Shown in pieces: positions 42,806 to 48,617 of a DNA stretch of 48,617 nucleotides (position 1 is the first letter of the stretch; each line of letters begins with the position of its first letter). The position numbers and the translations under genes are program-made. The notes beneath the pieces were generated by a model that saw nothing but the letters and a program-made list of their open reading frames with translations, was not told where the DNA came from and ran no database searches. This DNA comes from an uncultured Alphaproteobacteria bacterium (GTDB taxonomy: Bacteria; Pseudomonadota; Alphaproteobacteria; Bin95): the NCBI GenBank assembly GCA_938083135.1, contig CALLKY010000003.1:1-48617 (forward strand), read 5' to 3'.

Positions 42806-43567
42806 TCAGCGCCCCAGATACACTTCGATGACGGCCTCATTGGCAGACACAGTATCCAGTGTCCCCTCTGCCAATACGGAGCCTTCGTGCAGCGCTGTCA
42901 CTTTGCAATCCAGCGCACGGACGAATTCCATATCGTGTTCAACAACGACGACGGAGCGCTGGCCGCCAGAAATGCGCTTCAGCATGGCAGCGGTTTGCAT
43001 TGTCTCTGCATCGGTCATACCGGCGGCAGGTTCATCGATCAGCATAACATCTGGGTCTTGGGCGAGCACCATGCCGATTTCCAGCCACTGCTTCTGACCG
43101 TGGCTGAGATAGCCTGCCAATTCATTGGCGCGGGCAGTCAAAGCAATTTCATCGAGAATAGAGTCTATTCGCGCCTTTTGGTCCGGGCGGATCTTCGCAA
43201 ATAAGGAAAAGCGCGCCCGCCGGTCGCCTGCAAGTGCAAGCTCCAAGTTCTCGAAGACGGTATGGTTCTCAAACACGGTAGGACGCTGGAACTTCCGTCC
43301 AACGCCAAGCTTGGCGATGGCAGCCTCATCAAGCTTGGTCAAGTCATGGCGACCGTGCAGCAGTACATCGCCGCGATCAGGCTTCGTTTTGCCGGTGATG
43401 ACATCCATCATCGTTGATTTTCCAGCCCCGTTCGGGCCGATGATCGCACGGAGTTCGCCTGGCTCCAGGAACAAGCTCAATTGGTTCAGTGCGCGAAAGC
43501 CATCAAATGTGACGGTGACGCCGCTGACATACAAAATGGCATCGGTCAGTTTGGGGGTATCAGTCAT
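42806..43567 (-). CDS. urtD: Urea ABC transporter ATP-binding protein UrtD
   Basis: A 253-residue LivG-type ATPase. Walker A GPNGAGKSTM, FQRPTVFENHTVFENLELAL, signature LSHGQKQWLEIGMVL and Walker B VMLIDEPAAGMTDAE identify UrtD rather than a branched amino-acid LivG (SHGQKQWLEIGM is typical of UrtD). The start overlaps urtC by 8 nt. Confidence 0.95.
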   Translation of the reverse strand: MTDTPKLTDAILYVSGVTVTFDGFRALNQLSLFLEPGELRAIIGPNGAGKSTMMDVITGKTKPDRGDVLLHGRHDLTKLDEAAIAKLGVGRKFQRPTVFENHTVFENLELALAGDRRARFSLFAKIRPDQKARIDSILDEIALTARANELAGYLSHGQKQWLEIGMVLAQDPDVMLIDEPAAGMTDAETMQTAAMLKRISGGQRSVVVVEHDMEFVRALDCKVTALHEGSVLAEGTLDTVSANEAVIEVYLGR

Positions 43568-44687
43568 CGCCCGCCTCCGCAGATGCCATCTTGGGCGGCT
43601 TTTGTTTGCGCACGATCACCTCCCGCAACCGCGCCATTTCAGCAACAATGCCTTTGGGGAAGAACAGTGTTACGGCAACAAATAGGCCGCCGAGTGCGAA
43701 GAGCCAGAATTCCGGCATTGCACCCGTCAGATATGTTTTGGCGTAATTCACCAGAACGGCGCCTAACGCCGCGCCAACGAGCGTTCCACGCCCGCCGACG
43801 GCCACCCAAACGATGATTTCGATGGAGTTGGCAGGCTGGAATTCACTTGGGTTGATAATCCCGACCTGGGGCGTGTACAGGGCGCCCGCGACGCCAGCCA
43901 TCATGGCTGAGACAACGAAAGCAAACAGCTTGTAGTGCTCAGCCCTGAAGCCAATGAACCGGGCGCGGCTTTCGGCATCGCGAACGGCCGTTAACACGCG
44001 CCCGTATTTCGATGTCGTCATCCAACGGCAAAGTAGGTATCCACCCGCAAGTGCTACCGCAGAGGCCAGCATGAGGCCGGCGCGGGTGGCGTCTGCTTGT
44101 AGGTCCAAGCCTAGGAATTCCTTGAAGTCCGTCAGACCGTTATTGCCACCAAAGCCCATATCGTTCCGGAAGAATGCCAGCATGAGCGCGAAGGTCATGG
44201 CCTGGCTGATGATGGAGAAATAGACACCCGTCACGCGGCTTCTGAAGGCCAGCCAGCCGAATAGAAACGCCAGCGCGCCCGGTGCAGCCATGCAGATGAT
44301 AATTGCAAAAAGGGGGCTGTCTGAACCCGCCCAATACCAAGGCAACTCTTTCCAATCCAGGAACACCATAAAGTCTGGCAGGTCCGGGTTGCCATAGACG
44401 CCCCGGTCGCCGATCTCACGCATCAAATGCATGCCCATGACGTAGCCGCCGAGCGCAAAGAACGCCCCGTGCCCAAGGCTCAAAATCCCAGCGAAACCCC
44501 AGATCAAATCGACCGAAAGCGCCAGGAGGGCATAGCAAAGGTACTTACCGATCAATGACACCATGTAGTTCGGCACATGGAACGGTGAGCCAACCGGTGC
44601 CCAAGCATTCAGCGCCACGGCGCCGATGGCTACGATTGCCACAATGGCTAGGAAAATGCGGCCTTTGCCGTCTATGAGGCTGAGCAT
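43560..44687 (-). CDS. urtC: Urea ABC transporter permease UrtC
   Basis: A 375-residue LivM-type inner-membrane permease with around ten helices. GFAGILSLGHGAFFALGGYVMGMHLM, VTGVYFSIISQAMTFALMLAFFRNDMGFGGNNGLTDF and PANSIEIIVWVAVGGRGTLVGAALGA are UrtC markers, including the helix-loop that contacts the ATPases. ATG 44687 is one nt after the urtB stop; the longer frame to 44792 is shadow coding. Confidence 0.95.
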   Translation of the reverse strand: MLSLIDGKGRIFLAIVAIVAIGAVALNAWAPVGSPFHVPNYMVSLIGKYLCYALLALSVDLIWGFAGILSLGHGAFFALGGYVMGMHLMREIGDRGVYGNPDLPDFMVFLDWKELPWYWAGSDSPLFAIIICMAAPGALAFLFGWLAFRSRVTGVYFSIISQAMTFALMLAFFRNDMGFGGNNGLTDFKEFLGLDLQADATRAGLMLASAVALAGGYLLCRWMTTSKYGRVLTAVRDAESRARFIGFRAEHYKLFAFVVSAMMAGVAGALYTPQVGIINPSEFQPANSIEIIVWVAVGGRGTLVGAALGAVLVNYAKTYLTGAMPEFWLFALGGLFVAVTLFFPKGIVAEMARLREVIVRKQKPPKMASAEAGDD

Positions 44688-44688
44688 C

Positions 44689-46347
44689 CTAATTCTCCAC
44701 CGCTCGGCCTTTGAGGGCGAACAGCCCCCTTGGGCGCTTCTGGATAAAGAGGATGATCGCCACCAGCACGATGATCTTGCCGAGCACGGCACCGGAAACA
44801 GGCTCCAGGAATTTATTCACGATGCCGAGGCTGAACGCACCCACGAGCGTGCCCCAGAGATTTCCGACGCCGCCGAACACCACGACCATGAAACTGTCGA
44901 TAATGTAGGCTTGGCCAAGGTTTGGGCTAACGTTATCGACTTGGCTAAGGGCTACGCCCGCCATGCCAGCCACGCCGGACCCGAGGCCGAAAGTAAGCGC
45001 GTCGACCCTGCCAGAGCGGATGCCCATGGAATTCGCCATGCGGCGGTTCTGCGTCACTGCCCGCATCTCCAGGCCCATGGAGGTGAAGCGGATCAGTGCC
45101 CATACGCCCGCCAACACAGCCAGCGCGAAGACGATGATCCAGATGCGGTTGTAGGTCAGCAACACACCGCCAGTGAGTTCAACAGCACCACTCATCCATT
45201 CGGGATTTCCAACCTCGCGATTGGTTGGCCCAAAGATCGTTCGAACGGCCTGCTGCAGGATGAGCGATATGCCCCAAGTCGCCAGCAACGTTTCCAATGG
45301 GCGGCCATAAAGCCAGCGGATGACAGACCGCTCCATGAGCACGCCGAGACCACCAGAGGCCAGAAATGCAGCCGGGACAGCGAGCGCTAGCGAAAGGCCA
45401 AAATACTCAGGTGCCACGCTGCGAAACACTTCCTGGATCATGAACGTTACATAAGCGCCGATCATGACCATCTCACCATGGGCCATGTTGATCACGCCCA
45501 TGACGCCGAAGGTGATCGCCAGCCCTATAGCCGCGAGCAGCAGCACGGATCCGAGGCTTAAGCCCTGAAAGATGGACCCAAGTGTTTGGTAATAGAAAAG
45601 CCGGTCCTCAACCGTATCCAAAGCGACTGTGGCGGCAGCGCGAACGTTGGCATCCTTTTCGGTATCGCTTGCAAGTTGGGTGAGGATGATACGGGCTTCT
45701 GTGGCGTCGCTATCGGTGAGCAGTTCAATGGCAGCCAGCCGGTCTTCGGCTGCGGCTTCTGGTTTGCTATCGATGACCGCTAGGGCCATCGCCATAGCCG
45801 CTTTGACGTCTTTATCGGCTTCAGCCGCAAAGGCCTTTTTAAGGGCTGGACGGAGGGCGGGATCTGGCGATTTTTGCAAGCCGGATGCCGCGGCAAGCCG
45901 CTTTTCAGCATCTGGGTGAGAGAGGTTTAGGCCGCCAAGTACGCCGCGAATCTGGCGGCGTAGTCTGTTGTTCACGCGAATCTTTCTAAGGCCTTTGCTG
46001 GGAAGTACACCAAGCGCTTCATTCGAAATCGGATCGACGACGGCATATCCGTCTTTTTGCTTCTTCGCGATAACAACGCGCTTATCGGTTTTCTGAAAAT
46101 ACAGTTCACCGCTTGCCATGGCAGCCAAAATGGGCGCTGCTGCAGGGTCACCAGATGCGGCCAGGGCATCAATGCCTGCGCCGCGCTTCTTAGAAGATTT
46201 CTCTGTCAGGAGTTGAAGAGCCGCATCACGTTCAGCTGGAGTCGCTAATGCGTAGGAGCCATTTATGACACTGAGCGCGGCCAAGAAAATGATGAGACTG
46301 ATGATGGTGAATAAGCGGCTGAGCCTATAGGCATGATGCTGACACAC
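44689..46347 (-). CDS. urtB: Urea ABC transporter permease UrtB
   Basis: A 552-residue LivH-type permease. After a signal-like N-terminus (about 1-35, RLFTIISLIIFLAALSVINGSYALA) comes a roughly 230-residue soluble domain of alanine/lysine-rich helices, likely HEAT-like and periplasmic, which is a known UrtB trait absent from LivH. The membrane domain follows: GITFGVMGVINMAHGEMVMIGAYV-type segment, LLATWGISLILQQAVRTIFGPTNREV and GVGNLWGTLVGAFSLGIVNKFLEP. The start is GTG at 46347; no downstream ATG precedes the signal sequence. A 96-nt gap with a strong hairpin separates it from urtA. Confidence 0.94.
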   Translation of the reverse strand: MCQHHAYRLSRLFTIISLIIFLAALSVINGSYALATPAERDAALQLLTEKSSKKRGAGIDALAASGDPAAAPILAAMASGELYFQKTDKRVVIAKKQKDGYAVVDPISNEALGVLPSKGLRKIRVNNRLRRQIRGVLGGLNLSHPDAEKRLAAASGLQKSPDPALRPALKKAFAAEADKDVKAAMAMALAVIDSKPEAAAEDRLAAIELLTDSDATEARIILTQLASDTEKDANVRAAATVALDTVEDRLFYYQTLGSIFQGLSLGSVLLLAAIGLAITFGVMGVINMAHGEMVMIGAYVTFMIQEVFRSVAPEYFGLSLALAVPAAFLASGGLGVLMERSVIRWLYGRPLETLLATWGISLILQQAVRTIFGPTNREVGNPEWMSGAVELTGGVLLTYNRIWIIVFALAVLAGVWALIRFTSMGLEMRAVTQNRRMANSMGIRSGRVDALTFGLGSGVAGMAGVALSQVDNVSPNLGQAYIIDSFMVVVFGGVGNLWGTLVGAFSLGIVNKFLEPVSGAVLGKIIVLVAIILFIQKRPRGLFALKGRAVEN

Positions 46348-46395
46348 GGGTGATCTCTACTTCTGAAAATTATACATTCTTTACCGAGTACAAGA

Positions 46396-46422
46396 GAGGC
46401 GCGGCGAGGGGTGCCGCGCCTC
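46396..46422 (-). other. Stable hairpin between urtA and urtB
   Basis: Perfect 10-bp arms GAGGCGCGGC / GCCGCGCCTC with a 7-nt loop, 21 nt after the urtA stop. No U-run follows on the minus strand. Such hairpins after a binding-protein gene commonly protect its mRNA 3' end or stop part of the polymerases, giving more binding protein than permease. Confidence 0.65.
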
Positions 46423-46443
46423 CATTGCAGTTGTTACGTCGCC

Positions 46444-47727
46444 TTAGAACTTTGGCTTTTCGCAGTTGCCGCAGACCCAAGGGTAGGTCCAATTCGCGGT
46501 CAGCTTCTTGCTTTCCGGAATGAAATCTGACCAAGCGTCGCCAATGACAGGGCCATCGGTTTTCCAGACAGTTTCGAACTGGCCATCATCCTGTACTTCG
46601 CCGATAAGAACTGGCTTAGAGAGGTGGTGGTTGACGTTCATGACCGCCTTGGTGCCGGTCAGCGACGTAACTGTCTGGCCATACATGGCCTGACGCACGG
46701 CGTCGACATCGGTCGTCCCGGCTTGCTCGACCGCCTGCACCCACATCTTGAAGCCGATGTAATGTGCTTCCATCGGGTCATTGGTTACGCGGTTTTCGTC
46801 CTTCGTAAACGCATGCCATTTCTTGATGAATTCGGCGTTTTCCGGCGTTTCCACGGACATGAAGTAATTCCATGCCGCGAGATGGCCGACGAGTGGTGCC
46901 GTATCGATCCCAGCGAGTTCTTCTTCACCAACAGAGAAGGCCACGACCGGCAGGTCCTCAGCCTTCACGCCTTGGTTTGCCAATTCCTTGTAGAAAGGCA
47001 CGTTAGCGTCACCGTTAATCGTTGAGACGACTGCAGTCTTCTTGCCTTCAGACGCGAACGCCTTCACGCGGGAGACAATGGTCTGCCAGTCGGAGTGACC
47101 GAACGGCGTGTACTCTTCCATGATATCTTCATCCGCAACGCCCTTTGCGTTCAAGAACGCGCGGAGGATCTTGTTGGTCGTGCGGGGATAGACGTAGTCC
47201 GTACCGAGGAGGGCGAAGCGGGTAGCACCGCCACCGTCTTCGCTCATCAGATATTCAACAGCCGGGATTGCCTGCTGGTTTGGTGCTGCGCCCGTGTAGA
47301 ACACGTTGCGCGAAGATTCCTCGCCCTCATATTGGACGGGGTAGAACAGCATGCCATTCAATTCTTCAAAGACCGGCAGCACGGATTTGCGGCTGACCGA
47401 GGTCCAGCAACCAAACACTGCGGAAACTTTGTCTTTAGAAATCAATTCGCGCGCTTTTTCAGCGAATAGTGGCCAATTGGAAGCGGGGTCAACTATGACC
47501 GGCTCCAATTGCTTGCCAAGCAATCCACCCTTTTTGTTCTGCTCATCAATTAGCATGAGCATGGCGTCTTTTAGGGTGGTCTCACTAATAGCCATCGTAC
47601 CCGACAGCGAATGTAGAATACCGACCTTAATTGTATCGGCGGCGGCGCCAGCAACCGAGGCAGTAAGTGCCCCGACAAAGACGCCAGTTTGTATCAGGCG
47701 TCGAAGCCCAATGGATGGTTTGTGCAT
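46444..47727 (-). CDS. urtA: Urea ABC transporter substrate-binding protein UrtA
   Basis: A 427-residue periplasmic urea-binding protein. A Sec signal peptide (about 1-30, LIQTGVFVGALTASVAGAAA) precedes DTIKVGILHSLSGTMAISE. FGCWTSVSRKSVLPVFEE, LNGMLFYPVQYEGEESS, LGTDYVYPRTTNKI and PWVCGNCEKPKF-type tail are UrtA/AmiC-like urea and short-amide binding signatures. ATG 47727 has GGAGAG eight nt upstream; the frame extends to 47820, but that would start upstream of the sigma-54 promoter, so it is excluded. First gene of a 12-gene operon. Confidence 0.96.
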   Translation of the reverse strand: MHKPSIGLRRLIQTGVFVGALTASVAGAAADTIKVGILHSLSGTMAISETTLKDAMLMLIDEQNKKGGLLGKQLEPVIVDPASNWPLFAEKARELISKDKVSAVFGCWTSVSRKSVLPVFEELNGMLFYPVQYEGEESSRNVFYTGAAPNQQAIPAVEYLMSEDGGGATRFALLGTDYVYPRTTNKILRAFLNAKGVADEDIMEEYTPFGHSDWQTIVSRVKAFASEGKKTAVVSTINGDANVPFYKELANQGVKAEDLPVVAFSVGEEELAGIDTAPLVGHLAAWNYFMSVETPENAEFIKKWHAFTKDENRVTNDPMEAHYIGFKMWVQAVEQAGTTDVDAVRQAMYGQTVTSLTGTKAVMNVNHHLSKPVLIGEVQDDGQFETVWKTDGPVIGDAWSDFIPESKKLTANWTYPWVCGNCEKPKF

Positions 47728-47768
47728 GCCTAAATCTCTCCATGTTCCGTTCGCACGGATTAAGGAAT

Positions 47769-47784
47769 TGCAAACCATGTGCCA
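47769..47784 (-). promoter_or_regulatory. Sigma-54 (RpoN) promoter of the urt-ure operon
   Basis: On the minus strand TGGCACATGGTTTGCA matches the -24/-12 consensus TGGCAC-N5-TTGC(A/T) at every fixed position, with the GG and GC elements 10 nt apart. Transcription should begin about 12 nt after the GC, near 47758, giving a roughly 30-nt leader before the urtA ATG at 47727. Urea uptake and urease genes are commonly under NtrC-RpoN nitrogen control, which fits. Confidence 0.82.
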
Positions 47785-47857
47785 ACTTGAGAATGCCTTG
47801 TGCGCCTGAATAAAAGGCAATAAAACAGTATGTTGGTAGATTAAGAGGAATATATGG

Positions 47858-47873
47858 GCATTATCAATAATGC
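47858..47873. promoter_or_regulatory. Enhancer-like inverted repeat upstream of the sigma-54 promoter
   Basis: GCATTAT-CA-ATAATGC is a perfect 7-bp inverted repeat about 110 nt upstream of the predicted urtA transcription start, the distance at which bacterial enhancer-binding proteins such as NtrC act. It does not match the classic NtrC half-site GCAC/GTGC, so the binder may be another regulator. Confidence 0.4.
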
Positions 47874-47956
47874 ATAAAAAAACGGCATTATGGGTTTTAG
47901 CGCGCGAATAAATTAGGCACCGTGGCGACGGGGGTACCTGGAGTATCGTGCAAACT

Positions 47957-47970
47957 GCGGCTTAAGCCGC
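47957..47970. other. 14-bp palindrome GCGGCTTAAGCCGC
   Basis: Perfect palindrome followed on the plus strand by CTGCGTGTTTTTG. It could be an operator, or a short intrinsic terminator for plus-strand RNA, but no plus-strand gene lies immediately upstream. Confidence 0.35.
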
Positions 47971-48057
47971 CTGCGTGTTTTTGTAATAGATGATTCTTTC
48001 GAATAGTCTTAATAATATGTTAACTAATTGTTGGCGTTAACACATGAGGACGGCCTG

Positions 48058-48483
48058 ATGGCCAGTAATCTTAGCGGGAGCAGTCAGAGTGCGGAGGTGC
48101 GCCTCCTTGTAACGCCTTCGCAAACTGCGAAGCGCGCCGACGTTCATGTTGACTTGGATGTGGGTGAACTTAGCGCTGCGGACATAAATATTGTCTTCGC
48201 GTTTGATGCATCGGGTAGTCTTGGTTCTGTACCCTATGCGCAGCAGCTAAATGCAATTCAGACCACCATTGATGATCTGCGGGCGCAATTCGCGTCCGCC
48301 TCAAATGATGTACAGATCAAGCTTCTCCGTTTTGCCTCCAATGTATCTGATTTCCCAGATGGGGCTGCGACCGGGTTCGACCTGAATGATGCCGCGTTGG
48401 ACGATGTGCTGGCGCTGGCACCTTTCACAGGCGGTACCACAAACTATCTGGCGACCTTGAGAGCCGCGAACACTTTATTTTAG
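48058..48483 (+). pseudogene. VWA-domain protein, truncated by an insertion element
   Basis: The first 141 residues of a von Willebrand factor A domain protein. After about 35 residues, INIVFAFDASGSLG contains the DxSxS metal-ion-dependent adhesion motif, followed by a Rossmann-like VWA fold (NAIQTTIDDLRAQFA, VQIKLLRFASNVSDF, TGGTTNYLATLRAANTLF). ATG 48058 has GAGGA upstream. The frame ends at TAG 48481-48483, formed exactly where the sequence turns into an IS1595-like end, so the stop is made by the insertion. VWA domains usually run about 180 residues and here the last third is missing. The intact gene could have been a large secreted adhesin or calcium-binding protein, but this is guesswork. 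Confidence 0.75.
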
Positions 48484-48617
48484 GGGCTGGCCTAGATAGC
48501 TGAGAAAGGCTATGCAGGTCATATGGTTAGCATGCGTCGGCGGAGTAGGCTTCCGCGAAGTATTCAGATTGAGCTGATCAAGTATTTCGTTGCAGGTTCG
48601 ACGGCGCGCTCAGCCGC
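48483..48617 (+). mobile_element. IS1595-family insertion sequence, left end (runs off the window)
   Basis: The element appears to begin GGGGCTGGCCTAGATAGC at 48483, directly after the AT-rich host sequence TTATTTTA (48475-48482), which would be the 8-bp target duplication expected of this family. Its transposase starts 40 nt inside. GGGGCTG is a plausible terminal repeat for IS1016/IS1595 relatives. Only one end is in the window, so the duplication cannot be checked here. Confidence 0.65.
48523..48617 (+). CDS. IS1595 family transposase, N-terminal fragment
   Basis: 31 codons from ATG 48523 (or ATG 48532) read SRLPRSIQIELIKYFVAGSTARSA, the helix-turn-helix opening of IS1595/IS1016-type transposases (typically ...L.EHFVAGTTAR.A). 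The window ends before the zinc ribbon and the DDE/DDN catalytic core. Partial at the 3' side because the window stops. Confidence 0.75.
   Translation, partial: MVSMRRRSRLPRSIQIELIKYFVAGSTARSA

Larger units (their letters stand above)
47785..48057. other. Upstream control region of urtA and of the VWA gene, no gene seen
   Basis: AT-rich non-coding stretch, the remainder of the divergent gap above the sigma-54 promoter. It holds an enhancer-like inverted repeat at 47858-47873, a 14-bp palindrome at 47957-47970 and, before the VWA gene, the AT-rich TTAATAATATG around 48008-48018 that could serve as a -10 element. GAGGA at 48055 minus eight nt is the ribosome site of the VWA gene. Confidence 0.5.

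Noticed and set aside
44626-45390. 254-codon plus-strand open frame
   Set aside because: Lies antisense over urtC and urtB in GC-rich coding sequence; its residue mix (many H, E, D, R) is that of a shadow and matches no family.
47728-47820. Longer UrtA starting at 47820
   Set aside because: It would start upstream of the predicted sigma-54 transcription start and adds a stretch before an otherwise normal signal peptide.

Overview
The window reads as chromosomal DNA from a moderately GC-rich proteobacterium, most likely an alphaproteobacterium of the Rhodospirillales/Rhizobiales kind. The signs are a complete urtABCDE-ureDABCEFG block, a TRAP transporter, an RND pump, Baeyer-Villiger monooxygenases, luciferase-like oxidoreductases, and frequent TTG/GTG starts with 4-bp overlaps. 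Taxonomy is inferred from gene content only. I saw no rRNA, tRNA or CRISPR array.

Layout. (1) 1-138 is foreign sequence that cuts a biotin carboxylase gene at its 210th codon. (2) 928-23839 is a patchwork of catabolic and transport genes on both strands: aldehyde dehydrogenase, phytanoyl-CoA dioxygenase, methyltransferase, cupin, a first Baeyer-Villiger monooxygenase, two luciferase-like oxidoreductases, Tat-exported dienelactone hydrolase, RND adaptor and pump, TRAP large and small permeases without a binding protein, two crotonases, amidohydrolase, SMP-30 lactonase, Gfo/Idh/MocA dehydrogenase, PRISE-type reductase and an MFS carrier. The mix suggests degradation of an alicyclic, terpenoid-like or steroid-like compound, but no substrate can be named. 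(3) 22796-30727 is one minus-strand run: GST, alpha/beta hydrolase, a second BVMO, a UGSC-type selenoprotein, two paralogous cysteine-rich proteins of unknown function, a thioredoxin-reductase-like flavoprotein and a luciferase-like oxidoreductase. (4) 30941-37048 holds a PAS histidine kinase, a GMC oxidoreductase, a DsbA-fold isomerase and an M3 peptidase. (5) 37084-47727 is a full urea uptake and urease operon on the minus strand, with a textbook sigma-54 promoter. (6) 48058-48617 is a VWA-domain gene broken by an IS1595-type element that runs off the window.

The main discovery is the selenoprotein. A conventional reading ends the gene at a TGA (27198-27200) after 94 codons. The same frame then stays open for 78 more sense codons and encodes a U-G-S-C motif followed by a conserved-looking domain. 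A 7-bp stem with a 5-nt loop containing G begins 11 nt after the TGA, which is the geometry of a bacterial SECIS element. Three genes follow: two 345/346-residue paralogs with matching cysteine motifs, and a flavoprotein with a CAFC disulfide. These three are joined by 4-bp ATGA overlaps. I read this as a selenium-dependent thiol redox system whose Sec protein resembles the selenocysteine domain of glycine/proline reductase protein B, wired to a dedicated reductase and sitting beside a BVMO and a GST. Its substrate is unknown.

Both ends of the window lie in or next to mobile or foreign DNA, as expected if this is a whole contig that stopped at repeated insertion sequences.
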